A stretch of DNA of 11,413 bases from an uncultured Corynebacterium sp. (GTDB lineage: Bacteria > Actinomycetota > Actinomycetes > Mycobacteriales > Mycobacteriaceae). The notes under the pieces were generated by a model. That model did no database searches and was not told where the DNA came from. It saw nothing but the letters and a program-made list of their open reading frames with translations. A program made the position numbers and the translations under genes. The stretch is from contig NZ_CAMQAZ010000043.1 of the NCBI RefSeq assembly GCF_946998835.1, forward strand, positions 1-11,413, written 5' to 3'. Positions within the stretch are counted from its first letter, which is position 1. The number at the start of each line of letters is the position of its first letter. Of this stretch, positions 1 to 5,537 are shown piece after piece.

Positions 1-62
1 GAGGCCTAGGACTCCGCCCTTTCACGGCGGCAACACGGGTTCGAATCCCGTTGGGAGTACCA
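1..62 (+). tRNA. tRNA-Glu(UUC), 5' end cut by window edge
   Basis: The anticodon arm (CCGCC stem, loop CTTTCAC, GGCGG) gives anticodon UUC. It is followed by a TTCGAAT T-loop closed by ACGGG/CCCGT, the 3' acceptor strand, discriminator A at 59 and an encoded CCA at 60-62. The 5' acceptor strand and part of the D arm lie outside the window. It is the first gene of a Glu-Asp-(repeat)-Asp-Phe cluster, only 15 nt before the first tRNA-Asp, so the two are probably co-transcribed. Confidence 0.93.
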
Positions 63-77
63 CTAAAAATTCATAAT

Positions 78-151
78 GGCCCTGTGGCGCAGTTGGTTAG
101 CGCGCCGCCCTGTCACGGCGGAGGTCGCGGGTTCAAGTCCCGTCAGGGTCG
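78..151 (+). tRNA. tRNA-Asp(GUC), copy 1
   Basis: This is a complete 74-nt cloverleaf. The acceptor strand GGCCCTG pairs with CAGGGTC (144-150), the anticodon loop is CTGTCAC (anticodon GUC), and the T-loop is TTCAAGT. The discriminator is G151. The next bases are CAA, so CCA is not encoded, unlike copy 2 at 690-763, which is otherwise identical base for base. It is followed directly by an intrinsic terminator at 161-191. Confidence 0.96.
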
Positions 152-160
152 CAATTCTAA

Positions 161-191
161 ACACCAGTTCCGGTTGGAGCTGGTGTTTTTT
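161..191 (+). terminator. Intrinsic terminator after tRNA-Glu/Asp
   Basis: ACACCAG (161-167) pairs with CTGGTGT (180-186), with further pairing inside the stem (TCC/GGA), and a T run covers 186-191. It should end the Glu-Asp transcript. The second Asp-Phe pair would then need its own promoter (see 609-638). Confidence 0.85.
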
Positions 192-317
192 GCTTCTGGT
201 TAGTGATGTGTTGGGCATCGCTGTGTGTGGGGGCAAAATGGGGGTAATAGACTAAAAGTGTGTCTGATTCTCAAGATAGTTACTGGTCAGGCCCCAACTG
301 AGGCAGTTCCACAACCC

Positions 318-511
318 GGGGTTAAGTAGCAAACTGACAACCCGAAAAATTGCGGGCTGCAAATGTGAAACTGTGCGAGTTTATGACACTTTCAGGCCAG
401 TTTATGGGCCATTTTTGCTATAAGCGGGGTCAGTAACTCGCATTAAGGGTTAAGTGGCAAAAGGGGCCACCCGGTGACATGCTGAGCGGACATGCTTTTG
501 TCTATTAACCC
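318..511 (+). repeat. Non-coding repeat element, copy 1
   Basis: The 92-base core at 353-444 matches the reverse complement of 9133-9224 without gaps; I count 78 of 92 identical by hand (about 85%). The copies also share flanks: a GGTTAAGTAGCAAA-like left end (319-333) and, on the right, an imperfect palindrome opening with GGGTTAAGTGGCAAAAGG (447-464) and closing with TTGTCTATTAACCC (498-511). This copy's palindrome is degenerate; the equivalent in copy 2 is nearly perfect. No convincing ORF or RNA gene is visible. The outward GGGTTAA...TTAACCC ends look MITE-like, but no target-site duplication was recognised. The remaining bases of 192-689 hold nothing else I can name, apart from a GC-rich inverted pair CCGGGGGC (522-529) and GCCCCCGG (552-559). 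Confidence 0.75.
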
Positions 512-608
512 GTAGTCGCCACCGGGGGCACCACAGTCTAGGTTGCCCCGAGCCCCCGGGGCTGGGATGTCATTTTTCAACTTAAAATATCCGCCATGAG
601 CTGGCGAT

Positions 609-638
609 TTGCTTATGTTTAGCGCTGTTCTGTAGAGT
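609..638 (+). promoter_or_regulatory. Possible promoter for tRNA-Asp copy 2 and tRNA-Phe
   Basis: TTGCTT (609-614) and TAGAGT (633-638) are 18 bp apart. The latter fits the corynebacterial -10 pattern TAnAnT and has TG immediately before it. Initiation near 645 would give a 45-nt leader to the tRNA at 690. The terminator at 161-191 makes a promoter here necessary or at least useful. It was identified by eye only. Confidence 0.35.
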
Positions 639-689
639 AACAACTCGTGCGCAGCGCTGGTAATCCGGAAAGTTGAGCACGGCATTTAA

Positions 690-763
690 GGCCCTGTGGC
701 GCAGTTGGTTAGCGCGCCGCCCTGTCACGGCGGAGGTCGCGGGTTCAAGTCCCGTCAGGGTCG
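690..763 (+). tRNA. tRNA-Asp(GUC), copy 2
   Basis: This copy is identical over all 74 nt to the tRNA at 78-151 (GGCCCTG acceptor, anticodon loop CTGTCAC, discriminator G763), but CCA is encoded here at 764-766. The flanks on both sides differ from copy 1, so the duplication is limited to the tRNA itself. tRNA-Phe follows 22 nt downstream, so the two are probably co-transcribed. Confidence 0.96.
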
Positions 764-785
764 CCACTTGATTAATTTCAAGTCT

Positions 786-858
786 GGCCAGATAGCTCAG
801 TCGGTAGAGCGTCCGCCTGAAAAGTGGAAGGTCAGCGGTTCGATCCCGCTTCTGGCCA
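786..858 (+). tRNA. tRNA-Phe(GAA)
   Basis: This is a complete 73-nt cloverleaf. Acceptor GGCCAGA (786-792) pairs with TCTGGCC (851-857). The D arm is GCTC...GAGC, and the anticodon stem TCCGC/GTGGA holds loop CTGAAAA (anticodon GAA). The T-loop is TTCGATC and the discriminator A858. CCA is not encoded (ACAA follows). It is the last gene of the tRNA cluster. Confidence 0.96.
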
Positions 859-864
859 CAATTT

Positions 865-902
865 ATCCCCAGTCCGGAAACGGGCTGGGGATTCTTTGTT
901 TT
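865..902 (+). terminator. Intrinsic terminator after tRNA-Phe
   Basis: ATCCCCAG (865-872) pairs with CTGGGGAT (885-892). Inside the stem, CCG pairs with CGG around a GAAA loop, and a T-rich tail (TCTTTGTTTT) follows. It closes the tRNA-Asp/tRNA-Phe transcript. Confidence 0.85.
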
Positions 903-1014
903 CCGGGTGCTTGTCGCTGGGCTCGTCGTAAAGCAAAGTGCGTTGAGCCGAGCGAAAACCTTAAAGTGGGGGAAATTGAACCGCGTACACGCCCTAGCGG
1001 ATAGGATGTGGTGC

Positions 1015-1470
1015 ATGAGTAAGGAATTCGCCTCAGCAGGAACGCTGTCCCACGATGAGACATTGCCGTGGGTCGTGCGCATCTTCGTCTACACGGATGC
1101 TGCGGGCAGTCAATCGGCTGCTGAGAAGGTTCGCGGGGTGCTCGCGGAACTGATTCCGGATCAGGAGGTTAACGTCTACGAGGATGTCATGCCCGATGTG
1201 GGGCGCACGTCCTCGCTCGCTGATCTGTGGGCGGAAGCCAATCCAGGTGTGGATCCGGGCGATCGTAAGCGCTATCGAATCAGCGTGGTAGCGCCGGGGC
1301 TGTCTCACTGTGAAATGGCGGATCTTGCAGGTCCGCTCGCCGAGGCCATCAGCCCCGGTTGGGCTGAGGGTGAGGCTGCGACCAAGGTCGCGAAGGGCGA
1401 TGTTCCGTGCCGTGTCGCTGTCGGGCGTGCCGACGAGCACCCAGGCGAGCCCCCTCTAGTGCAGAATTAG
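1015..1470 (+). CDS. Unrecognised 151-aa protein
   Basis: I do not recognise a family. The ATG at 1015 is chosen because AGGA at 1004-1007 lies about 7 nt upstream; an in-frame ATG at 1006 would add three residues but has no such site. The protein is acidic and soluble-looking, with no signal peptide or membrane segment. It opens with a beta-alpha-beta-like stretch (WVVRIFVYTDAAGSQSAAEK, about 19-38). A basic patch, DRKRYRISVVAP (83-94), follows in the middle, and the tail is Pro/Gly-rich. There is no CxxC, Walker or helix-turn-helix motif. It lies between the tRNA cluster and the small acetyltransferase, both in the same orientation. Codon use looks like that of its neighbours, so it is probably a conserved actinobacterial hypothetical protein. 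Confidence 0.7.
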   Translation: MSKEFASAGTLSHDETLPWVVRIFVYTDAAGSQSAAEKVRGVLAELIPDQEVNVYEDVMPDVGRTSSLADLWAEANPGVDPGDRKRYRISVVAPGLSHCEMADLAGPLAEAISPGWAEGEAATKVAKGDVPCRVAVGRADEHPGEPPLVQN

Positions 1471-1590
1471 CCAGGATTCGGAATTAATCCGGCGTAGCGG
1501 CTGTTGTCTGGGTTACATCCTGAGAGTCGTTTACAAGGACGATGTTTTAAAACCACAATCCAAAACCACAAGAGGGAAGTGACTCCGACA

Positions 1591-1872
1591 ATGGCACACA
1601 CTATTTCGCACGATGAGGCCGGACAGCGCTATGTTCTCACCGTAGAGGGGGAGGAGGCCGGCTTCGCCGCTTACACCCCGGTGGAAGGCGCTCTGGATTT
1701 TGACCACACGGTTGTGGATGACAAATTCCGTGGCCAGGGGCTGTCCAAGCCGCTTATCGCAGGTGCGCTGGATGATGTTCGAAAGAACAATCGTAAGATT
1801 CGCACCAGCTGCTCTGCTGTTGCCCGGTTCGTGGAGAAGAATCCGGAGTACCAGGATTTGCTGGCTGATTAG
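1591..1872 (+). CDS. Small GNAT-fold N-acetyltransferase, NATD1/YjdJ type
   Basis: The product is 93 aa, the usual length for this compact single-domain family. The acetyl-CoA binding stretch is VDDKFRGQGLSKPLI (42-56), with the family's R-G-x-G-L core at 47-51. The conserved C-terminal segment is CSAVARFVEKNPEYQDLL (74-91). The substrate is unknown for most members. The start at 1591 has GAGGGAAG (1572-1579) about 11 nt upstream and gives the family-typical N-terminus. It is transcribed toward cysE and closed by the bidirectional terminator at 1915-1954. From memory, C. glutamicum also has a small acetyltransferase gene next to cysE-cysK, so this placement is ancestral rather than acquired. 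Confidence 0.85.
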   Translation: MAHTISHDEAGQRYVLTVEGEEAGFAAYTPVEGALDFDHTVVDDKFRGQGLSKPLIAGALDDVRKNNRKIRTSCSAVARFVEKNPEYQDLLAD

Positions 1873-1914
1873 TCTCTGAAAAGGTCAAAAGAGACGACAT
1901 AGAAAAATACAAAG

Positions 1915-1954
1915 AAGCCGATCGGCTGTTCAGGGCAGAACAACCGATCGGCTT
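1915..1954. terminator. Bidirectional intrinsic terminator
   Basis: AAGCCGATCGG (1915-1925) pairs perfectly with CCGATCGGCTT (1944-1954), and TGTT/AACA pairs inside after one mismatch. TTTTCT follows on the plus strand, and on the minus strand the stem runs into CTTTGTATTTTTC. It sits between the convergent acetyltransferase and cysE genes and can terminate both. Confidence 0.88.
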
Positions 1955-2025
1955 TTCTGTATGCAGAGCTCGCGCAAAGGCTGCGTCGGGTGCTGGTGCT
2001 GAGTTAGCTGAGTTAGATACTGGGC

Positions 2026-2619
2026 TTAGATAAAGTCCCCGTCACCCTGGACGTACACTGCCGGATCGCACAACGGCTTGTGTTCGCCGGGCTTGGCAGG
2101 GCGTACGCGGCCCGGAATTCCTATCACGATGGAATCGGGTGGGCAGCTGTGGGTGACCACGGAGTTGGCGCCAATCGACGAGCCAGCACCAATTGTGATC
2201 GGACCAAGGACTTTCGCACCTGCGCCGACGGTGACGTTGTCCTCCAGCGTGGGGTGGCGCTTGACCTTTTCCAGCGAGCGACCACCGAGGGTCACGCCGT
2301 GGTAGAGCATGCAGCCGTCACCAATCTCTGCGGTTTCACCAATGACAATTCCCATGCCGTGGTCGATGAAGAACCGGCGACCAATTTGGGCACCCGGGTG
2401 AATCTCAATACCAGTCAGCCAACGGGCGAACTGGGCGAGGACTCGTGCAATGCCCTTGAAAATCCCGCCGCGCTTCCAGAGGCGGTGCGAGAATCGGTGA
2501 ATCCAGATTGCGTGTAGGCCGGAGTAGACAATGGCATTTTCTACGTCACTACGCGCAGCTGGATCATGCGCACGGGCATTGTCCAGATCCTCTTTGAGGA
2601 TTCGGAAAAAGTCACTCAT
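2026..2619 (-). CDS. cysE: Serine O-acetyltransferase CysE
   Basis: The enzyme transfers acetyl from acetyl-CoA to L-serine, giving O-acetylserine, the substrate of CysK; it is cytosolic. The 197-aa length fits the short bacterial form. An N-terminal helical region (1-70) precedes a left-handed beta-helix of hexapeptide repeats (about 72-170). EIHPGAQIG (72-80) and FIDHGMGIVIGETAEIG (84-100) carry the expected catalytic pair E72 and H87, and RHP (121-123) is the conserved CoA/serine-side His. The tail ends ...GDGDFI: the C-terminal Ile is the residue that inserts into the CysK active site in the cysteine synthase complex. There is no Shine-Dalgarno before the ATG. A -10-like TAGAAT lies 8 nt upstream, suggesting a leaderless mRNA. 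It is downstream of cysK on the same strand but separated by a terminator at 2658-2696. Confidence 0.95.
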   Translation of the reverse strand: MSDFFRILKEDLDNARAHDPAARSDVENAIVYSGLHAIWIHRFSHRLWKRGGIFKGIARVLAQFARWLTGIEIHPGAQIGRRFFIDHGMGIVIGETAEIGDGCMLYHGVTLGGRSLEKVKRHPTLEDNVTVGAGAKVLGPITIGAGSSIGANSVVTHSCPPDSIVIGIPGRVRPAKPGEHKPLCDPAVYVQGDGDFI

Positions 2620-2627
2620 GGCCGTTA

Positions 2628-2633
2628 ATTCTA
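2628..2633 (-). promoter_or_regulatory. -10 element for a possible leaderless cysE transcript
   Basis: On the minus strand TAGAAT (matching TAnAnT) ends 8 nt before the cysE ATG, so initiation would fall at or near the ATG itself. A weak -35 (CGTTGT) lies 17 nt further upstream. The missing Shine-Dalgarno and the terminator upstream both fit cysE having its own promoter. The call is by eye only. Confidence 0.4.
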
Positions 2634-2657
2634 TCTGGTTACAAGTGGGAACAACGC

Positions 2658-2696
2658 AAAAACCCGCTTGCCGACGGAAAACTGTCAGCTAGCGGG
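2658..2696 (-). terminator. Intrinsic terminator downstream of cysK
   Basis: Read on the minus strand, CCCGCT (2691-2696) pairs with AGCGGG (2663-2668), with additional GC and GAC/GTC pairs inside. A U run follows (plus-strand AAAAA at 2658-2662). It separates cysK from cysE and may reduce or stop read-through. Confidence 0.8.
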
Positions 2697-2749
2697 CTTT
2701 GCGGGGAATATTACGAGCGCTTTTGGAGCTCACGCCTTAGGCGCTTGGT

Positions 2750-3682
2750 TTAGTCGCGCAGGTCCTCGTAGAGGATGGAGGAGACGTAGCGCTCACCAAA
2801 GTCAGGAACAATTACGACGATGTTCTTGCCCTCAGCCTCCGGTCGGGCTGCAATCTCGAGTGCGGCCTTGATGTTTGCACCGGCGGAAATGCCGCCGAGG
2901 ATACCTTCGGCTGCAGCGACCTTGCGGGAGACCTCAATAGCGTCCTCGTTGGTAACCGCAATGATTTCGTCGAGAAGCTCCTGATCGAGAACCTCTGGGA
3001 CGAAGTTAGCGCCCAGGCCCTGGATCTTGTGCGGGCCGGCGGTGCCCTCAGTCAGCAGCGGAGAGGCCTTCGGCTCGACAGCAACCAGCTTGATGTCCGA
3101 GTTGTGTTTCTTCAGCGTGCGGCCAGCACCGGTAATGGTGCCGCCGGTGCCGACGCCGGCGACGAAGTAATCAACCTTGCCGTCGGTAGCTTCCCAGATT
3201 TCCTTACCGGTAGTTGACTCGTGGATAGCCGGGTTGGCCGGGTTGGCGAACTGGGAGGCCAGGATTGCATTGTCGGTATTAGCCACGATCTCGTTGGCCT
3301 TATCGACCGCACCGCGCATGCCGTCTGCGCCCGGGGTGAGTACAAGCTCAGCGCCGAATGCGCGCAGAACGACGCGGCGCTACTGGCTCATGGTGTCCGG
3401 CATGGTGAGGATAACCTTGTAACCGCGGGCTGCGCCGACCATAGCGAGGGCGATACCGGTGTTGCCGGAGGTGCCCTCCACAATGGTGCCGCCCGGCTTG
3501 AGCTCGCCAGAGCGCTCAGCGGCGTCAATAATTGCGTTGCCGATGCGGTCCTTGACCGAGTTGGCAGGGTTGTAAAACTCCAGCTTGGCAATCACGTTGC
3601 CCGGCAGTCCCTCGGTAACACGGTTGAGCTTAACCAGCGGGGTGTTGCCAATCAGTTCAGTGACATCGTTATAAATAGTCAT
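2750..3682 (-). pseudogene. cysK: O-acetylserine sulfhydrylase CysK, interrupted by one in-frame TAG
   Basis: The family makes L-cysteine from O-acetylserine and sulfide using PLP. Read from ATG 3682 the frame is 311 codons, full family length, with every landmark present: N-terminal TELIGNTPLVKLNRV (8-22), PLP lysine K44 in NPANSVKDR (38-46), substrate loop TSGNTG (71-76), the phosphate-binding GVGTGGTITGAGRTL segment in the second half, and a late GILGGISAGAN motif. Codon 101 (3380-3382) is TAG in the context MPDTMSQ-stop-RRVVLRAFGAELVL, where homologues have Glu (MSxERR). A single G-to-T change of GAG explains it, and no frameshift is present. As read, it would give a 100-aa fragment with the PLP lysine but without the second half of the fold. 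It may be a true null allele, a sequencing error or, less likely, read-through. The McbR-like box at 3770-3785 controls its upstream region. Confidence 0.9.
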
Positions 3683-3769
3683 TAATCTTATCCATTCTGG
3701 AAATCGCAGAGGACTTCCTAATGAGTTTTCGTACGTAGCCGTAGTGTACGCCTGATGCTGCAATTAGTA

Positions 3770-3785
3770 CAGACCAGTTCGTCTA
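3770..3785. promoter_or_regulatory. McbR-like operator upstream of cysK
   Basis: AGAC (3771-3774), 6 nt, then GTCTA (3781-3785). This matches 9 of the 10 fixed positions of TAGAC-N6-GTCTA, the box of McbR, the corynebacterial TetR-type repressor of sulfur and methionine genes, whose known regulon in C. glutamicum includes cysK. It lies about 88 nt before the cysK ATG and touches a minus-strand -10-like TACTAA (3764-3769), so binding could block initiation. The match was read from the sequence; regulation is inferred. Confidence 0.7.
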
Positions 3786-3834
3786 TTTTGGGAATTGCGT
3801 GGGGAAGGGGGTCAGTTAATTCCTGCGCAGGCGC

Positions 3835-3894
3835 CGTTGCTGTCACCGCTACAGCCGCCGCTACAGCCACCGTTGCTGTCACTGTTGCAGCCGC
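3835..3894. repeat. Five-unit 12-bp minisatellite
   Basis: There are five consecutive 12-mers: CGTTGCTGTCAC, CGCTACAGCCGC, CGCTACAGCCAC, CGTTGCTGTCAC, TGTTGCAGCCGC. Units 1 and 4 are identical; units 2 and 3 differ by one base. GCTGT of one unit type complements ACAGC of the other, so the tract can fold. It lies in the 341-bp gene-free stretch between divergent cysK and the cbi operon. The frames across it give only Ala/Thr/Val- or Pro/Leu-rich low-complexity peptides, so I treat it as non-coding. Confidence 0.7.
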
Positions 3895-3988
3895 CCCGCT
3901 GCTACCGCACTTGCCCTGTCTCCGTCACGTTAACGCCATGCCATTACCTTGGCCATGGTCCTTACCTCCATTGTGAGGGTAAAGAACA

Positions 3989-4015
3989 TTAAAGTTTCTT
4001 AGATTCCGCTATTCT
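3989..4015 (+). promoter_or_regulatory. Possible promoter of the cbiMNQO operon
   Basis: TATTCT at 4010-4015 is an acceptable -10. The best -35-like string is TTAAAG at 3989-3994, with a short 15-bp spacer. Initiation about 7 nt after the -10 would place the transcript start at about 4022, right at the 5' boundary of the riboswitch; this agreement is the main support. Confidence 0.35.
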
Positions 4016-4023
4016 GAAACTTG

Positions 4024-4262
4024 ATTTACGGTGCACGGGAATGCCTTGTGAATAGGCAGCGGCCCTCGCCACTGTGATTGGGCGCGATTGCGGCAGCTAT
4101 CTGCGCAGCGGTTATCTGTGATAACCGGCAACGCAGCTAATGCGCCAGGCAATCGCGGTGCTTCGTCGAAGCCACTCAAGGGCACAAGCCTTTGGGGAAG
4201 GGAGTCGAGGCATTATCGGAAGGCAAAGTAGCTTTCCTCAGCCCATTAGCCAGGAGACCGAC
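4024..4262 (+). ncRNA. Cobalamin riboswitch controlling cbiMNQO
   Basis: The conserved cobalamin-riboswitch strings occur in order: GGTGC (4030-4034); ACGGGAATGCCTTGTGAATA, the GGGAA...GGTGAA-like block; GGCAGCGGCCCTCGCCACTG, ending in the B12-box type GCCACTG (4068-4074); a second AAGCCACT (4169-4176); GGGGAAGGG (4194-4202); and the closing CCAGGAGACC (4250-4259). It carries a long peripheral extension closed by CGCGATTGC (4083-4091) and GCAATCGCG (4149-4157), holding a perfect GGTTATC/GATAACC hairpin (4110-4126). Such a riboswitch normally lowers expression when adenosyl- or other cobalamins are abundant, which suits a cobalt importer that feeds B12 synthesis. Confidence 0.93.
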
Positions 4263-4263
4263 T

Positions 4264-4344
4264 GTAAATCATCCAATCCGCGCCCGCGGTTTGGCGGTCG
4301 AGCGGCGCTGTCGAGGTGAATAGCGCCGTAGAAAGAAGATTTAC
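4264..4344 (+). promoter_or_regulatory. Candidate riboswitch expression platform over the cbiM ribosome site
   Basis: GTAAATCATC (4264-4273), immediately after the aptamer, pairs 9 of 10 with GAAGATTTAC (4335-4344), which contains the end of the purine-rich Shine-Dalgarno GAAAGAAG (4331-4338) before ATG 4348. A further hairpin CGGCGCT (4303-4309) / AGCGCCG (4322-4328) fits inside. No U run follows, so control of translation rather than termination is the simpler reading. This is a pairing seen in the sequence; its use is inferred. Confidence 0.5.
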
Positions 4345-4347
4345 ATC

Positions 4348-5124
4348 ATGCATATCGCTGAGGGATTTCTCCCAGCCACTCACTGCATCGGATGGGGCGT
4401 AGCTGCTGCTCCTTTTGTCATCCACGGCGCAGTTCAAGTCAAGCGCATTATGAAGGAGCATCCCGGCAGCGGCATGCTACTCGGTGCCGCTGGTGCGTTT
4501 ACCTTCGTGCTCTCCGCAATCAAGATTCCGTCCGTGACGGGCTCTACTTCGCACCCGACGGGTACCGGCTTCGGCGCCGTAATCTTCAAACCGCCGGTAA
4601 TGGCGCTGCTTGGCTCCATCGTGCTGCTCTTCCAGTCAATCTTGCTCGCCCACGGCGGCATTACGACGCTCGGTGCGAACATCTTCTCCATGGCAATCGT
4701 TGGCCCATGGGTTGGCTACGCCTTCTACGTCTTGACCCGCAAGCTCGGCGGAGGTCTGCTGCCAGGCGTGTTCATGGCCGCGTTCTTCGCTGACCTCTCC
4801 ACCTATGTCGTGACCTCCATGCAGCTCGCTCTTGCCCACCCGGCGAACCCGGGCGGTGTCAGCGGCGCGCTGGCAACCTTCCTCGGCCTCTTCGCGATCA
4901 CGCAGATTCCGCTGGCAATCATCGAGGCTCTGGTCACCGTCATCCTCATGCGTACCCTGCTGGCAGTGGCTCACTCTGAACTTCTCGACCTCGGCTTCCT
5001 GTCCCGTTTCGGCGATGCTCCGGCGCTGGAGGCAAACACCGCAGGTGCCACTAACGGCGCTGTTGCAGGAGCTGCTACGTCGCAGAATGCTGCAGCTGCC
5101 GCCGCACCAGGTCAGAAGCAGTAG
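4348..5124 (+). CDS. cbiM: Cobalt ECF transporter S component CbiM
   Basis: CbiM is the metal-binding membrane subunit of the CbiMNQO energy-coupling-factor cobalt importer. The product is 258 aa. The N-terminus is exactly MHIAEGFLP: in this family the free Met1 amino group and His2 coordinate the metal, which fixes the start at 4348. The conserved SxTSHPTGTGFG block (65-76) supplies another ligand, H69. About six or seven hydrophobic segments follow, including ALLGSIVLLFQSILLAHGG (86-104) and the polar-edged NIFSMAIVGPWVGYAFY (111-127). After about residue 225 an Ala-rich tail of roughly 30 residues is probably disordered and not part of the transporter fold. GAAAGAAG is the ribosome site. 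cbiN follows 38 nt downstream. The sequence cannot exclude nickel transport, but the cobalamin riboswitch strongly favours cobalt. Confidence 0.95.
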   Translation: MHIAEGFLPATHCIGWGVAAAPFVIHGAVQVKRIMKEHPGSGMLLGAAGAFTFVLSAIKIPSVTGSTSHPTGTGFGAVIFKPPVMALLGSIVLLFQSILLAHGGITTLGANIFSMAIVGPWVGYAFYVLTRKLGGGLLPGVFMAAFFADLSTYVVTSMQLALAHPANPGGVSGALATFLGLFAITQIPLAIIEALVTVILMRTLLAVAHSELLDLGFLSRFGDAPALEANTAGATNGAVAGAATSQNAAAAAAPGQKQ

Positions 5125-5162
5125 CCGTCGTCAAGCGAAAAGAAGCGAAAGAGAGCACGATT

Positions 5163-5537
5163 ATGAATGCACAAAACAATGCACAGATTGTCGACGCACA
5201 GGCGGCTGGCCAGCCGAAGAAAAACTCCGTGTGGGTCAGCGTTGGGCTCATTGTCCTAGTTGTATTGATTGCCATGTTCCCGCTGTTCTTCAACTACGGG
5301 GACGACGACGCCGAGGAGCCCTTCGCAGGCACAGACGCCACCGCGACAGAGACAATTCAGGAAATCGACCCGAGCTATGAGCCGTGGTTTGAGCCACTCG
5401 TCGGTGAACTGCCGGGCGAGGTGGAGTCGGGACTGTTCGCGCTCCAGGCCGTCATCGGTGCTGGTGTGCTGTTCTATGTGATTGGTTACTACCGAGGGAA
5501 GGCTGCTGCGCGCACTGACAAGCGCGAGAAAGAGTAG
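5163..5537 (+). CDS. cbiN: Cobalt transporter accessory subunit CbiN
   Basis: CbiN is the small membrane partner that couples metal loading into CbiM. The product is 124 aa, with two transmembrane helices (about 23-44 and 90-110). Between them lies an acidic external loop with the family's FAGTDATATETIQEIDPSYE (54-73) and PWFEPL motifs. The C-terminal tail is charged and cytosolic (GKAAARTDKREKE). The first 20 residues are a polar extension. A purine-rich site (GAAAGAGAG) precedes ATG 5163. The stop codon TAG overlaps the GTG start of cbiQ by one base, so translation is probably coupled. Confidence 0.93.
   Translation: MNAQNNAQIVDAQAAGQPKKNSVWVSVGLIVLVVLIAMFPLFFNYGDDDAEEPFAGTDATATETIQEIDPSYEPWFEPLVGELPGEVESGLFALQAVIGAGVLFYVIGYYRGKAAARTDKREKE

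Noticed and set aside
242..260. AGAC...GTCT as a second McbR box
   Set aside because: The half-sites are nine bases apart instead of six and there is no sulfur gene nearby.
582..1082. Minus-strand open frame across the second tRNA-Asp and tRNA-Phe
   Set aside because: It reads through two certain tRNA genes; its TGLEPATSAVT-type segments are the familiar false translation of tRNA genes.
3700..3885. Minus-strand frame that looks like a signal peptide with an APAQ-type cleavage site
   Set aside because: The hydrophobic Ala/Val stretch is the minisatellite itself, and the frame runs through the McbR box and cysK promoter. Probably coincidence.
3755..3992. Plus-strand frames over the minisatellite, including a Cys/His-rich reading
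   Set aside because: The peptides merely translate the 12-bp repeat. The Cys/His-rich frame has no ATG/GTG/TTG start after its preceding stop, and the region overlaps the cysK promoter.
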